A stretch of DNA of 30,186 nt, taken from IMG/VR virus record IMGVR_UViG_3300017951_000072, positions 1 to 30,186 of that record; one strand, given 5' to 3'. A program made the translations under genes and the position numbers. Origin of the DNA: a virus. Below are positions 5,732 through 12,280 of this stretch, piece after piece. Position 1 is the stretch's first letter; the number at the start of each line of letters is the position of its first letter. The notes below the pieces were generated by a model, which ran no database searches, had not been told where the DNA came from, and saw only the letters and a program-made list of their open reading frames with translations.

Positions 5732-6460
5732 ATGTCTACATCTCTCGCAACATACGCCAAAGGTGGCAACCTCCCGTCCCTTGATAAGGACGCAATGGCC
5801 AAGGCCCTTGCTGCTGCAAGCGCCGAAGAAAGCACCGGCGGTGGTGCCAGCGAAAGCGTCGAGTACGTTTCGTTCTCTGGCAAGACAGGAGCCATCACCT
5901 TCGGTCGTGACCGTGACGACCTTCCGCAAGACGAGCTGTTCCTGATGGAGCCGCGCTCAGCGTTTCGTGGCTGGATTTGCTGGAAGGACAACAAGCCGGT
6001 AGCGCGCCACCAGTGGTCTATCTACCAGTCAGAGCTGGCGATCCCAGAGCATCAGCTCGAGGACAAGGGCCCGTACGCTCGTGCGCAGGATGGCTGGCAG
6101 TCGATGCTTGGCTTTGGCTTTATGTCCGAGGATGGGGCCGTTCAATACTCCTTCAGCACCAACAGCACCAGCGGCAAGAACGCAGTTGGCGATCTGTTTG
6201 ATGAGATTGCCCAGCGCACCATCAACGGTGAGCCAAACTTCCCGCTGTTCTACTTCACCCGCGAGAAGTTCCAAGCTCAGGGCGAGTGGAACTTCAAGCC
6301 GAAGTTTGAGATCGAGGAGTGGATCACTGAAGCCGAGGCAGCTGACATGCTGGGTGCAGAGGCCAGTGAAGCAGAGCCAGAGGTTGAGCAGATTGCTGAA
6401 CCGGAGCCGGAGCAGGAAGAGGCGAAGCCGACGCGCACGCGCCGCGCTCGCCGCTCCTAA
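5732..6460 (+). CDS. Possible single-stranded DNA-binding protein (unidentified)
   Basis: A 242-residue protein. The frame is open back to a TTG at 5675, but the ATG at 5732 has a strong AAAAGGAG (5718-5725) six bases upstream, so I choose it. Its central region (about 45-195) looks like a beta-rich fold with many aromatic residues (SAFRGWICWKDNKPVARHQW, FPLFYFTREKF). The last 40 residues are very acidic (Glu/Pro-rich), then end in a basic patch (TRTRRARRS). A folded core plus acidic tail, placed between nuclease and polymerase, fits a phage ssDNA-binding protein. I cannot confirm a family, and the basic end is atypical of that class. Confidence 0.6.
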   Translation: MSTSLATYAKGGNLPSLDKDAMAKALAAASAEESTGGGASESVEYVSFSGKTGAITFGRDRDDLPQDELFLMEPRSAFRGWICWKDNKPVARHQWSIYQSELAIPEHQLEDKGPYARAQDGWQSMLGFGFMSEDGAVQYSFSTNSTSGKNAVGDLFDEIAQRTINGEPNFPLFYFTREKFQAQGEWNFKPKFEIEEWITEAEAADMLGAEASEAEPEVEQIAEPEPEQEEAKPTRTRRARRS

Positions 6461-6465
6461 AAACT

Positions 6466-6489
6466 GGGCGGGCCTGCGGGCCCGCCTTT
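6466..6489 (+). terminator. Strong hairpin between the DNA-binding protein and polymerase genes
   Basis: GGCGGGCC (6467-6474), loop TGCG, GGCCCGCC (6479-6486) form a perfect 8-bp GC stem followed by TTT (6487-6489). The T-run is short, so it may act as a weak terminator or attenuator. That would give more of the upstream protein than of the polymerase. The polymerase ribosome-binding site lies directly downstream. Confidence 0.5.
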
Positions 6490-6509
6490 CCACACCACGG
6501 GAGGCCTAC

Positions 6510-8321
6510 ATGGAATACCAGATGATCACGACCGAGGCCGAGCTCAACGAGCTGCTCGACCAGATCGGCACCGGCCACGCCGCGCTTGACTTTGAGACCA
6601 CTGGCTTGCGTCCGCAGGAGAGCGAGGTCAGGCTTGCCCAAATCTGTAACGACGAGGTCTGGGCCGTCGTTGACTTCTGGGCGCTCGAGGGCAGATCGTT
6701 CGCGCCCTATGCCGAGTGGTTTGAGGAGGGAACATGGATCGCGTTCAACGCCGGCTTCGAGTACCAGTGGTTCGACGCTGCCGACGCTTCGCACGTCAAG
6801 GTCATCGAGGTCGCGCACGCTAGACGGGCCCGCATGGGCGGAGATCAGATGTCATTAGCCATGATGTTGAAGGCCGACCTCAAGCACGAGATGCCAAAGG
6901 ATCAACAGGTGTCCAACTGGGCAGCGCCGGAGCTCAGTGAGGAGCAGCTCAAGTACGCGGCAGATGACGCGCTGTGGACGTGGAGACTGTGGAAGCACTG
7001 GCAGGCCAAGCTCGATGAGCACCCACCTGCTAGGGAGGCACAGGCCATGCTCGATGACCTGATCGTCCCTGTGCATGAGATGCGCGAGACAGGTCTGCTG
7101 CTGGATCAGGCACGCCACAAGAAACTGGTGGCACTGTGGGAAGACAAGCGCGAGGTGTACGAGGGCCGCATCAGAGAGTACGTCAGCGAGAAAGAGGTTC
7201 CGAACCTCAAGTCGCGCAAGCAGTGGTCGGATTATTTTGCCGCGATCCTGCCGGATGAATACCTTGCGCACTGGCCCCGCACTGAAAAGACAGGGCAGCT
7301 CGAGATCAAGACCGCAACCTGCAAAGAGATGGCCGCGCTTGCCGGCGGCGAAGGGCCGCTTGCTGACGTGCTGTTCAGCATCGCTGACCTGACCACGATC
7401 AACCAGTACCTATCGAACTTTGGAGACAAGCTGATCACGATGGCGCAGAACGCCAGCGACGGCCGGCTGCACCCGTCCTACAACATCGCCCGCGCTGTGA
7501 CCGGCCGCTTCTCCAGCTCGTCACCAAACGCTCAGCAGTTTCCGCGCGACCGCGAGCTGCTTGGCGAGTTCACCAGCGTGCGCCTGTCGTTCATCGCGCC
7601 ACCAAAGAAGCGGCTGGTGTCGCTGGACTATAGCGGCATCGAGCTCAAGGTGTTGGCCCTGCTCAGCGAGGATGACCAGCTGCTGTATGACTGCGTGCAC
7701 GGCGATCTGCACAGCGAGGTCGGCTCGTACATGGCCGGATACAAGATCGATAAGAAGACGCCGGAAGGTAAGGAGATCAGGTCGAAGGCGAAGGGCGTAT
7801 CGTTCGGCATCATCTACGGGTCCGGAGCAATGGGCCTGTCAGGCACGCTGCGCACATCGATCTCGAGGGCGCAGGAGCTGATCGACTTCTGGGCAGATCG
7901 TTACCCGCGCGCGTTCGGCCTGCGCAACACGATGATGAACCACGCGCTGGGTGACGGTTACCTGCCGATGGTTGATGGAGGCACCATTTATCTAGGCAAG
8001 AAACCTGAGCTCCCGAAGTGTGCGAATTACCCCGTGCAGCGCGCAGCGCTCAGCGTCATGGCGCGTGCGATCATCCGTCACCGTGCGCGCCTCGAGGAGG
8101 CAGCGAGCCGAGGAACGCACATGGGCACGAGGATGGCCGCAACGATCCACGACGCACTGATCGACGAGGCCTACATCGATGACGCTCAGGAGGCGCTGCA
8201 GTGGATGAAGCGGGACATGGTGGACGGATACCTCGACATCTTTCCAGACGCGCCGACCGACGCTCTGGTCGAGGGCGGCACCGGCCCATCATGGGGCGAG
8301 CTCGAAGACGAGGAGGTCTAG
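6510..8321 (+). CDS. Family A DNA polymerase with 3'-5' proofreading domain
   Basis: A 603-residue replicative polymerase of the Pol I/T7 family. The DEDDy exonuclease is visible as ALDFETT (Asp27, Glu29), WIAFNAGFEYQWF (motif II), and YAADD (Tyr149, Asp153). Polymerase motif A is LDYSGIELK (Asp373). Motif B is R424-x3-K428 with YG at 436-437. Motif C is TIHDALIDE (His547, Asp548). The usual HDE of motif C is HDA here. There is no 5'-3' exonuclease domain, as in T7. An open frame extends upstream, but GGGAGG before the ATG at 6510 and the MEYQMITTEAEL start of the exonuclease fold fix the beginning. The gene lies behind a strong hairpin and ahead of operator copy 3. Confidence 0.95.
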   Translation: MEYQMITTEAELNELLDQIGTGHAALDFETTGLRPQESEVRLAQICNDEVWAVVDFWALEGRSFAPYAEWFEEGTWIAFNAGFEYQWFDAADASHVKVIEVAHARRARMGGDQMSLAMMLKADLKHEMPKDQQVSNWAAPELSEEQLKYAADDALWTWRLWKHWQAKLDEHPPAREAQAMLDDLIVPVHEMRETGLLLDQARHKKLVALWEDKREVYEGRIREYVSEKEVPNLKSRKQWSDYFAAILPDEYLAHWPRTEKTGQLEIKTATCKEMAALAGGEGPLADVLFSIADLTTINQYLSNFGDKLITMAQNASDGRLHPSYNIARAVTGRFSSSSPNAQQFPRDRELLGEFTSVRLSFIAPPKKRLVSLDYSGIELKVLALLSEDDQLLYDCVHGDLHSEVGSYMAGYKIDKKTPEGKEIRSKAKGVSFGIIYGSGAMGLSGTLRTSISRAQELIDFWADRYPRAFGLRNTMMNHALGDGYLPMVDGGTIYLGKKPELPKCANYPVQRAALSVMARAIIRHRARLEEAASRGTHMGTRMAATIHDALIDEAYIDDAQEALQWMKRDMVDGYLDIFPDAPTDALVEGGTGPSWGELEDEEV

Positions 8322-8324
8322 GGG

Positions 8325-8353
8325 TTGACAGATGCTGATCAGCATCATAGGTA
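8325..8353 (+). promoter_or_regulatory. Early promoter with palindromic operator, copy 3
   Basis: Consensus -35 TTGACA (8325-8330) and a 17-bp spacer holding the perfect palindrome GATGCTGATCAGCATC (8331-8346). The -10 position is TAGGTA (8348-8353), weaker than at the other copies. The TAGGCTAC and CACACCACAGGAGA leader then match copies 1 and 2. It starts three bases after the polymerase stop codon and controls the last early block (8383-9599). The weak -10 suggests lower basal activity. Confidence 0.7.
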
Positions 8354-8382
8354 TAGGCTACACACCACAGGAGACCTAGACC

Positions 8383-8805
8383 ATGACCCACCCGCACCTG
8401 ATCGCCGACGCTGAGGCAGCCAGCTCTTTTGTGTTCGGCGGCAAAGCCCGCTTCACTCTCGTGTCCAAGGCTACCGGCAAGCGCTACACCTACCGCGTAG
8501 CGAAGGCCAAGGGCAAGGACGATCTGTTCTTTGCAAACGTCCTTGTTGGCCAGAACAACGAGCAAGACTATGAGTATATTGGGTTCACCAACCACGGTAA
8601 TGGCGTCGTCGCTGGCCGCAAGGGCAACCCAAATCACCCTGCCTTCATCGCTCTCGACTGGGCGCTGAACAAGTTCGCTGCCGGCAGCATGCCGGAGCAG
8701 CTCGAGTTCTGGCACGAGGGTCGCTGCGCTCGGTGCGCCCGCACCCTTACCGATCCCCAATCCATCGAGGCCGGCTTTGGCCCCGAATGCATCAACCACA
8801 TCTGA
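8383..8805 (+). CDS. DUF6011-like zinc-binding phage protein
   Basis: A 140-residue protein. The C-terminus carries CARC followed by a third cysteine in GFGPEC (Cys115, Cys118, Cys136), with TDPQSIEAGFGPEC matching the DUF6011 signature. Three cysteines plus His139 could hold one zinc ion. The N-terminal two thirds (ARFTLVSKATGKRYTYRVAK onward) look like a small beta-rich domain often found joined to it in phages. The biochemical role of the family is not known to me. It is directly behind operator copy 3 with an AGGAGA leader and is followed by an overlapping GAGGAGA for the next gene. Confidence 0.8.
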   Translation: MTHPHLIADAEAASSFVFGGKARFTLVSKATGKRYTYRVAKAKGKDDLFFANVLVGQNNEQDYEYIGFTNHGNGVVAGRKGNPNHPAFIALDWALNKFAAGSMPEQLEFWHEGRCARCARTLTDPQSIEAGFGPECINHI

Positions 8806-8816
8806 GGAGACCTACA

Positions 8817-9122
8817 ATGGCATTTGATATTAACCTCGCTATAGCCAAGCTAGACTTCAACGGCTTTGGCTATTCCGACCGCCCCGACCTTGACAGCCTG
8901 CGCGCCACCTACCCTGAGCTTGGCTTCGTTTTCGACCTGCTGGAGGACAAGACGATGGAAGCAAAGTACGGCGACGACGAGCACCGTAGGGATTGCGAGA
9001 ACTATCAAGAGAAGATCGACGATCTTGAGCTCAGGGTGCAGGACATGCGCCTCGCCTTCTACCAGATCAAAGAGCTCACCATCGACGCTGAGATAACCAC
9101 CATCATTGAGGACATACTATGA
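8817..9122 (+). CDS. Acidic phage protein of unknown function
   Basis: A 101-residue acidic protein that I do not recognise. The ATG at 8817 follows GAGGAGA (8804-8810), which overlaps the stop of the preceding gene. The C-terminal 50 residues (CENYQEKIDDLELRVQDMRL) are predicted coiled coil. The next gene begins within its stop codon (ATGA), so the two are translationally coupled. No function can be assigned. Confidence 0.7.
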   Translation: MAFDINLAIAKLDFNGFGYSDRPDLDSLRATYPELGFVFDLLEDKTMEAKYGDDEHRRDCENYQEKIDDLELRVQDMRLAFYQIKELTIDAEITTIIEDIL

Positions 9123-9421
9123 AAGAACTAATGGTAGATAAGGCCGATGAGGTCGGTGCCCTGATCGCTGAACGCGGTGCAGTGTACGGCCACCCAAGCG
9201 AAGACTTCTTTCGCGTGTCGGTGATGGCCGCTTTGCTTGAGGATTGCCCTGACCGCGTCTTGCGTCACGTCATGTACATGATCATCGTCAAGGTGTGCCG
9301 CTTGATTGTGACGCCTGAGCACGAGGACAGCTGGCTCGATATCGTCGGCTATGTCCGCACTGCCGCCATGATCATCGACCGCCGCAAGGCACAAGGCACA
9401 GAGGAGGGCCGTAATGCCTAG
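9119..9421 (+). CDS. DUF6378-like phage protein
   Basis: A 100-residue protein that fits the DUF6378 pattern: an N-terminal helix with ALIAERGAVYGHPSEDFFRV, a middle helix, then IIVKVCRLIVTPEHEDSWLD and IVGYVRTAAMI. The conserved RxxxYG, the K-RL pair and the DSxxDxxGY ending are the family hallmarks. Family members are common in phages of many hosts. A helical fold related to nucleotide-pyrophosphatase (MazG-like) proteins has been suggested in general terms, but the activity is unproven. It overlaps the gene before by 4 bases and the gene after by 8. Confidence 0.78.
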   Translation: MKELMVDKADEVGALIAERGAVYGHPSEDFFRVSVMAALLEDCPDRVLRHVMYMIIVKVCRLIVTPEHEDSWLDIVGYVRTAAMIIDRRKAQGTEEGRNA

Positions 9422-9599
9422 ACAAAAACACGAGAAGCCCAGCGGCCATGCCGTGGCACAGCGTACTTATCATCAGCGACAGCTCGACAAGGGTCTGGTC
9501 CGTCTGTCAGTATATGTTCCTGATGATGATCGCGATGCATTCTGGGATGCGATTGATCGCCTGCGTGAGCGGTGGTACGCCAAAGGTCTGATAGACTAG
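9414..9599 (+). CDS. Small ribbon-helix-helix-like protein, possible regulator
   Basis: A 61-residue protein. After a basic tail (MPRQKHEKPSGHAVAQRTYH) comes GLVRLSVYVPDDDRDAFWDA and then IDRLRERW. A short beta strand ending in VP, followed by two helices, is the shape of ribbon-helix-helix DNA-binding dimers, which bind palindromes. It is therefore a candidate for the protein that recognises the repeated operator and would be made from operator copy 3 itself. This is inference. Its TAG (9597-9599) overlaps the stop of the opposing gene by two bases. Confidence 0.65.
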   Translation: MPRQKHEKPSGHAVAQRTYHQRQLDKGLVRLSVYVPDDDRDAFWDAIDRLRERWYAKGLID

Positions 9600-9799
9600 C
9601 GGCAGGCCTCTAGCATCTGCGACAGCAGCACCTGACCGGCAACGACAGATCGGTCGCCACCGTCATTAAGTAAGGCCTGCGCGAGATCGGCGCGGGCCTT
9701 CTTCGTTCCATCACAGATCGCGTCTCCGCTCTTGATCTGCATAGTGCTGCAGCCACTCGCGAGCAGCAGCAGGATCGTCGCCGTGAACATCCGCATCAT
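9596..9799 (-). CDS. Small lipoprotein, possible outer-membrane spanin (Rz1-like)
   Basis: A 67-residue protein with a signal peptide and lipobox (MFTATILLLLASGC), so the mature protein starts with a lipid-modified Cys. The frame is open further upstream (to 9898), but AAGGAAGG lies before the ATG at 9799 and the signal peptide begins there. Its first 89 bases overlap the end of the gene at 9711-9950 in another frame. This is the classic nested Rz/Rz1 layout, in which the pair disrupts the outer membrane at lysis. Unlike typical Rz1 it is not proline-rich, and it ends in Cys-Arg with another Cys in the middle (AICDG). The family is therefore not certain. Confidence 0.65.
   Translation of the reverse strand: MMRMFTATILLLLASGCSTMQIKSGDAICDGTKKARADLAQALLNDGGDRSVVAGQVLLSQMLEACR
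9672..9700. terminator. Inverted repeat near the convergent gene ends, possible bidirectional terminator
   Basis: AAGGCCTGCGC (9672-9682), loop GAGATCG, GCGCGGGCCTT (9690-9700) form an 11-bp stem with a single mismatch (a G-U pair in one of the two transcripts). It lies inside the minus-strand lipoprotein gene, about 70 bases beyond the last early gene. The flanks are only mildly T-rich on the plus side (TTCTTCGTT). As the two arms meet with no spacer, a terminator would have to sit inside a gene like this. No long T-run is present. Confidence 0.35.
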
Positions 9800-9950
9800 C
9801 GATTGCCTTCCTTGTATCCTTATACCCCTCCAGCTCCCGTGTACGGGCGCGTGAGGAGGCGTCGAGCCTGCCGCTGATGTAGACCGCCACAAACGCAATA
9901 ACGGCAGTCCCTGCGGCAGCCAGCCAGAGCCTGATACGACCGAAGATCAT
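9711..9950 (-). CDS. Small membrane protein, possible inner-membrane spanin (Rz-like)
   Basis: A 79-residue protein with one N-terminal membrane segment (about residues 7-26: RLWLAAAGTAVIAFVAVYIS) and a helical, charged remainder (ELEGYKDTRKAIDDADVHGD, EWLQHYADQERRRDL). Its start overlaps the stop of the 51-residue gene by ATGA. The 3' end overlaps the lipoprotein gene in another frame. Membrane anchor plus periplasmic helix, followed by a nested lipoprotein, fits an i-spanin/o-spanin pair. Many phages infecting alphaproteobacteria have similar short proteins in the lysis region. It is short for a typical Rz (about 150 residues). Confidence 0.65.
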   Translation of the reverse strand: MIFGRIRLWLAAAGTAVIAFVAVYISGRLDASSRARTRELEGYKDTRKAIDDADVHGDDPAAAREWLQHYADQERRRDL

Positions 9951-10102
9951 TTCTTTTTCTTCGCTGTCTTAGCGCTCTCTCGAAACGCCTTGGACGTCGG
10001 CGCTCCCTTGCTGTTGGGCTTGCGCATTTTCTCGCCCGACCCAGCTGCGATCCGCTTCCGCTTTGCATGGATGTTGGCGTAGAGCCCAAGTTGCTTTGCC
10101 AT
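9947..10102 (-). CDS. Short basic phage protein (51 residues)
   Basis: A 51-residue, strongly basic protein that is easily missed because of its size: MAKQLGLYANIHAKRKRIAA, then GSGEKMRKPNSKGAPTSKAF and RESAKTAKKKK. The start shares one base with the endolysin stop (TGATG) and the end overlaps the spanin start (ATGA), so it is clearly part of the lysis-late operon. I recall near-identical small proteins (LYANIHAKRKRI, GSGEKMRKPGSKGAPT) in many marine podo- and cyanophages, where they are conserved but unexplained. The Lys/Arg-rich, Gly/Pro-containing sequence could bind nucleic acid or be a minor virion part. The function is unknown. Confidence 0.85.
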   Translation of the reverse strand: MAKQLGLYANIHAKRKRIAAGSGEKMRKPNSKGAPTSKAFRESAKTAKKKK

Positions 10103-10773
10103 CACCGATCTCCTTTTGCCCATTTGCGCAGGCGCTCGCGCATCACCCAGATCGCCAGCAGAGCCACGGCACCAAAGACCGCAATCGCCACGATCTGTGC
10201 CACACCGTCTAAGGCAGCGAGTGCCCCAGCTCCGCCGCCTACTGCGGTCACGACCTGAGCGGTGCTTGCCTGCACCGTACGGGATTGCGTCGGTGAGCTG
10301 CGCTCTTGGCGCTCTGACACCACCACCCTGCTGGGCTGGCTGGTGTTCGGTGCACGGCGTACACTCAACAGGCGGTCCACTGGATACGCCTTGATGTTTA
10401 CTTGGTTCGACTGGTTGCCACCGAGTACGTCGATGCTGTCACCAGAGTGGCGCACGAAGAAGCCGACGTGCCCCTGCCACCCATCAGGTGTGCCGCGCCA
10501 GAACACGACGATGTCGCCTTCCTGTGCGGCGTCAAGCGATACCTCGTCTCCCCAGTATTGATAGGATCGGGCGTTGAGCTTGCCGGTGTGGGGCATGCCA
10601 GCGCGCTTGAGCATTGCTCCGACGAACGCAGCGCACCATGCAGTTTCGTCATCCTGCACCCAGCTGTGGCCAACGTCAGCAAAGTATTGCACGATCTTCG
10701 GGTTGTGCCCGTCCGCATATTCCAATGTGCCCACATCTTCGCGGGCCAGCTGGTACGCCTTGTTGGTCATCAT
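10102..10773 (-). CDS. Endolysin of the TIGR02594/NlpC-CHAP type with C-terminal membrane anchor
   Basis: A 223-residue protein. Residues 1-140 look like a Cys/His peptidase or amidase that cuts peptidoglycan peptides. TAWCAAFVG supplies Cys47, GHVGFF gives His102, and the following LGGNQSN could supply the polar third residue. EGDIVVFWRG is the usual strand before the His. After a Ser/Thr/Gln-rich linker (about 145-175), residues about 183-210 (AQIVAIAVFGAVALLAIWVM) form a membrane segment ending in RERLRKWAKGDR. A C-terminal anchor is unusual for this family and may hold the enzyme at the inner membrane until lysis. AGGAGA precedes the double ATG. The next gene begins within its stop codon. 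Confidence 0.85.
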   Translation of the reverse strand: MMTNKAYQLAREDVGTLEYADGHNPKIVQYFADVGHSWVQDDETAWCAAFVGAMLKRAGMPHTGKLNARSYQYWGDEVSLDAAQEGDIVVFWRGTPDGWQGHVGFFVRHSGDSIDVLGGNQSNQVNIKAYPVDRLLSVRRAPNTSQPSRVVVSERQERSSPTQSRTVQASTAQVVTAVGGGAGALAALDGVAQIVAIAVFGAVALLAIWVMRERLRKWAKGDR

Positions 10774-10830
10774 AACTTATCTCTCCTGTTTGCCCTGCTT
10801 CTTCTCTGTAAAGTTATCGTCAAAAGCTTA

Positions 10831-11139
10831 TTAGCTTCCTCGCGACATCAGGGCTTGCTCCAAGTGTTGGATGGTTGTTTGAGCAGAGGCGAGTTGAGAC
10901 TTCAACTCGGCCATCTCGCGCAGTAAATTTTGATTTTCGGCAGTTACGATATCCAGCTTTTCAGCCAGCTTATCGACCTGCGCCCGCAGCGTCTCGTTAA
11001 ATTCGCCGCGTTCTTCTTTGTCGGCAAGCCGAGCCTCATGCGCCTGACGAACGCGCAACTCAAGCAGCTTCCACAACCCACCTGCACCAATCAAGGCAAT
11101 TAAAATTGGGGTGAGCATATCCATATTAAAAGCGGTCAT
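10831..11139 (-). CDS. Single-pass membrane protein with a coiled coil, lysis region
   Basis: A 102-residue protein. Residues 8-24 (MLTPILIALIGAGGLWKLL) form one membrane segment. The rest (about 28-98) is a long coiled coil with heptads (LRAQVDKLAEKLDIVTAENQ, LLREMAELKSQLASAQTTIQ). The AAGGAAG ribosome-binding site lies within the end of the preceding gene, which it overlaps by 14 bases. This shape recurs in phage lysis cassettes as a holin-associated protein or an Rz-like spanin. It may be the true inner-membrane spanin instead of the 79-residue protein. Function is not settled. Confidence 0.7.
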   Translation of the reverse strand: MTAFNMDMLTPILIALIGAGGLWKLLELRVRQAHEARLADKEERGEFNETLRAQVDKLAEKLDIVTAENQNLLREMAELKSQLASAQTTIQHLEQALMSRGS

Positions 11140-11584
11140 CGAAGCGCTTCCTTTCTAAGATTTGGCGAGAGACCAAATTGGATAAGTAGAGTGCCCAACC
11201 GGCCATTACGATAACTGCAACAGAGTGGGACATCATTTCTATCTGGGTCATGCTTTCCATCTGTGGCGCGTGACCGCGGGTCATGTCGCCAGCGGTGTAA
11301 TAAACATAACCCTGCGGCTGCGGGTCATGCATAAAGTAAAATGTCAGCACCATAGCCGAGAACACAAAGTCAGCTAGCAGAGTGTATTTCAGCACCAGCT
11401 TAGGAAGCCAAACAACGGCAGCAATAATCATCACCGACATAGCAGCCCACCCAATCAGGATAGGAGCAGGCACCATGCCAGCAAACATGCCAGCGTAGGT
11501 CAGGCCAACAATTGCGCAAGAGATGTGTTGCGCAGGTCCGTTGGCAGACTTGATTGCTTCATATGTTCCGGTCAGTCCCAGCAT
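11126..11584 (-). CDS. Multi-pass membrane protein, holin candidate
   Basis: A 152-residue protein with about four membrane segments (residues about 22-42 CAIVGLTYAGMFAGMVPAPI, 44-62, 66-86, and 118-136). A polar loop (HDPQPQGYVYYTAGDMTRGH) lies between the third and fourth, and the C-terminus is charged (RQILERKRFDDRF). Its position between the tail-fibre block and the endolysin makes it the best holin candidate, although it does not match a holin family I can name. The ATG follows directly on the stop of the gene upstream (TAA then ATG). Confidence 0.65.
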   Translation of the reverse strand: MLGLTGTYEAIKSANGPAQHISCAIVGLTYAGMFAGMVPAPILIGWAAMSVMIIAAVVWLPKLVLKYTLLADFVFSAMVLTFYFMHDPQPQGYVYYTAGDMTRGHAPQMESMTQIEMMSHSVAVIVMAGWALYLSNLVSRQILERKRFDDRF

Positions 11585-12280
11585 TTACTCAGGCTCCGCC
11601 TGCTTTTGTTTGTTCCAAAAGTCCGTACGATACCCGTCTTTGATTTTTGTCCCAAGAATGGCGTTGACTTTTGATTTCTTGAGCTCATCAATTTTTCCGA
11701 CCTCGATCTGGAAGTCGGTTCTCTGGAATGGAATGACCTGAACCAGTGGTGTCCCGCGCTCGATCATAAACTTTCCAACACCACCCGTCCAAACAAAAGG
11801 AAAGTTGATGTTGTTGTAATAAGTGTCGGTGTCCACAACTCCATCGAGAATTTTGAAGCGGGTCTCAAGATGATTGAGAGGCGAGGTAAACAAGCACGAG
11901 ACATTCTCTTCAGTTTCAATCACCCAAGGGTTCATAAACTTCAAAAGAGCTTTGCCAAACAATGTTTCGGACAAAGGATGATTAGGGGCTTGTTCGTAAG
12001 CGTGTTCAGAAATTGAGCCTGATTGGAAAAAGTTTTCTGGAAAATCTATTTTGATATTTCCATCGTCTGTTGCTTCAACCCAAACATCACACCAAAGCGG
12101 AATGATGTAACCAATAGACAAAGCATCAAGAAAAGGAACGCATCGTTTGACCGTTCCTGAGCTTGGCCTCTCATTGATTTGAGGCGGTATTTTTTTGAAG
12201 AAGCTTGGAGCAGCTTTGATGCTGGCCCTTGGATTGGGTATCACATCAATCAACCGCTCTTCGCAATGAAAACTAATCAA
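11585..12280 (-). CDS. AT-rich unknown gene, perhaps DUF6065-like, with TTG start
   Basis: A 231-residue protein. The sequence starts with TTG at 12280, which has GGAG seven bases before it and overlaps the upstream stop by 4 bases. No in-frame ATG occurs early enough. The protein has YIIPLWCDVWVEATDDG, then a beta-rich region, and a late NFPFVWTG with FMIERGTPLVQVIPF. This order resembles DUF6065, a family of unknown role, but the match is weak. The gene is clearly richer in A and T than its neighbours (two sampled 60-base lines are 32-37% GC, against about 58% in a sampled early-arm line). That suggests recent acquisition. Being behind the tail fibre, it may be a host-range or accessory gene. 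Confidence 0.65.
   Translation of the reverse strand: MISFHCEERLIDVIPNPRASIKAAPSFFKKIPPQINERPSSGTVKRCVPFLDALSIGYIIPLWCDVWVEATDDGNIKIDFPENFFQSGSISEHAYEQAPNHPLSETLFGKALLKFMNPWVIETEENVSCLFTSPLNHLETRFKILDGVVDTDTYYNNINFPFVWTGGVGKFMIERGTPLVQVIPFQRTDFQIEVGKIDELKKSKVNAILGTKIKDGYRTDFWNKQKQAEPE

Noticed and set aside
8071-8799. 242-residue minus-strand open frame over the polymerase end and the DUF6011-like gene
   Set aside because: It crosses two real genes and a promoter copy, and its low-complexity Arg/Pro-rich end is typical of an antisense shadow.
9820-10089. 89-residue minus-strand frame between spanin and endolysin
   Set aside because: Its sequence is Arg-rich nonsense in a shifted frame. The 51-residue gene at 9947-10102 in another frame has coupled start and stop and a recognisable sequence.
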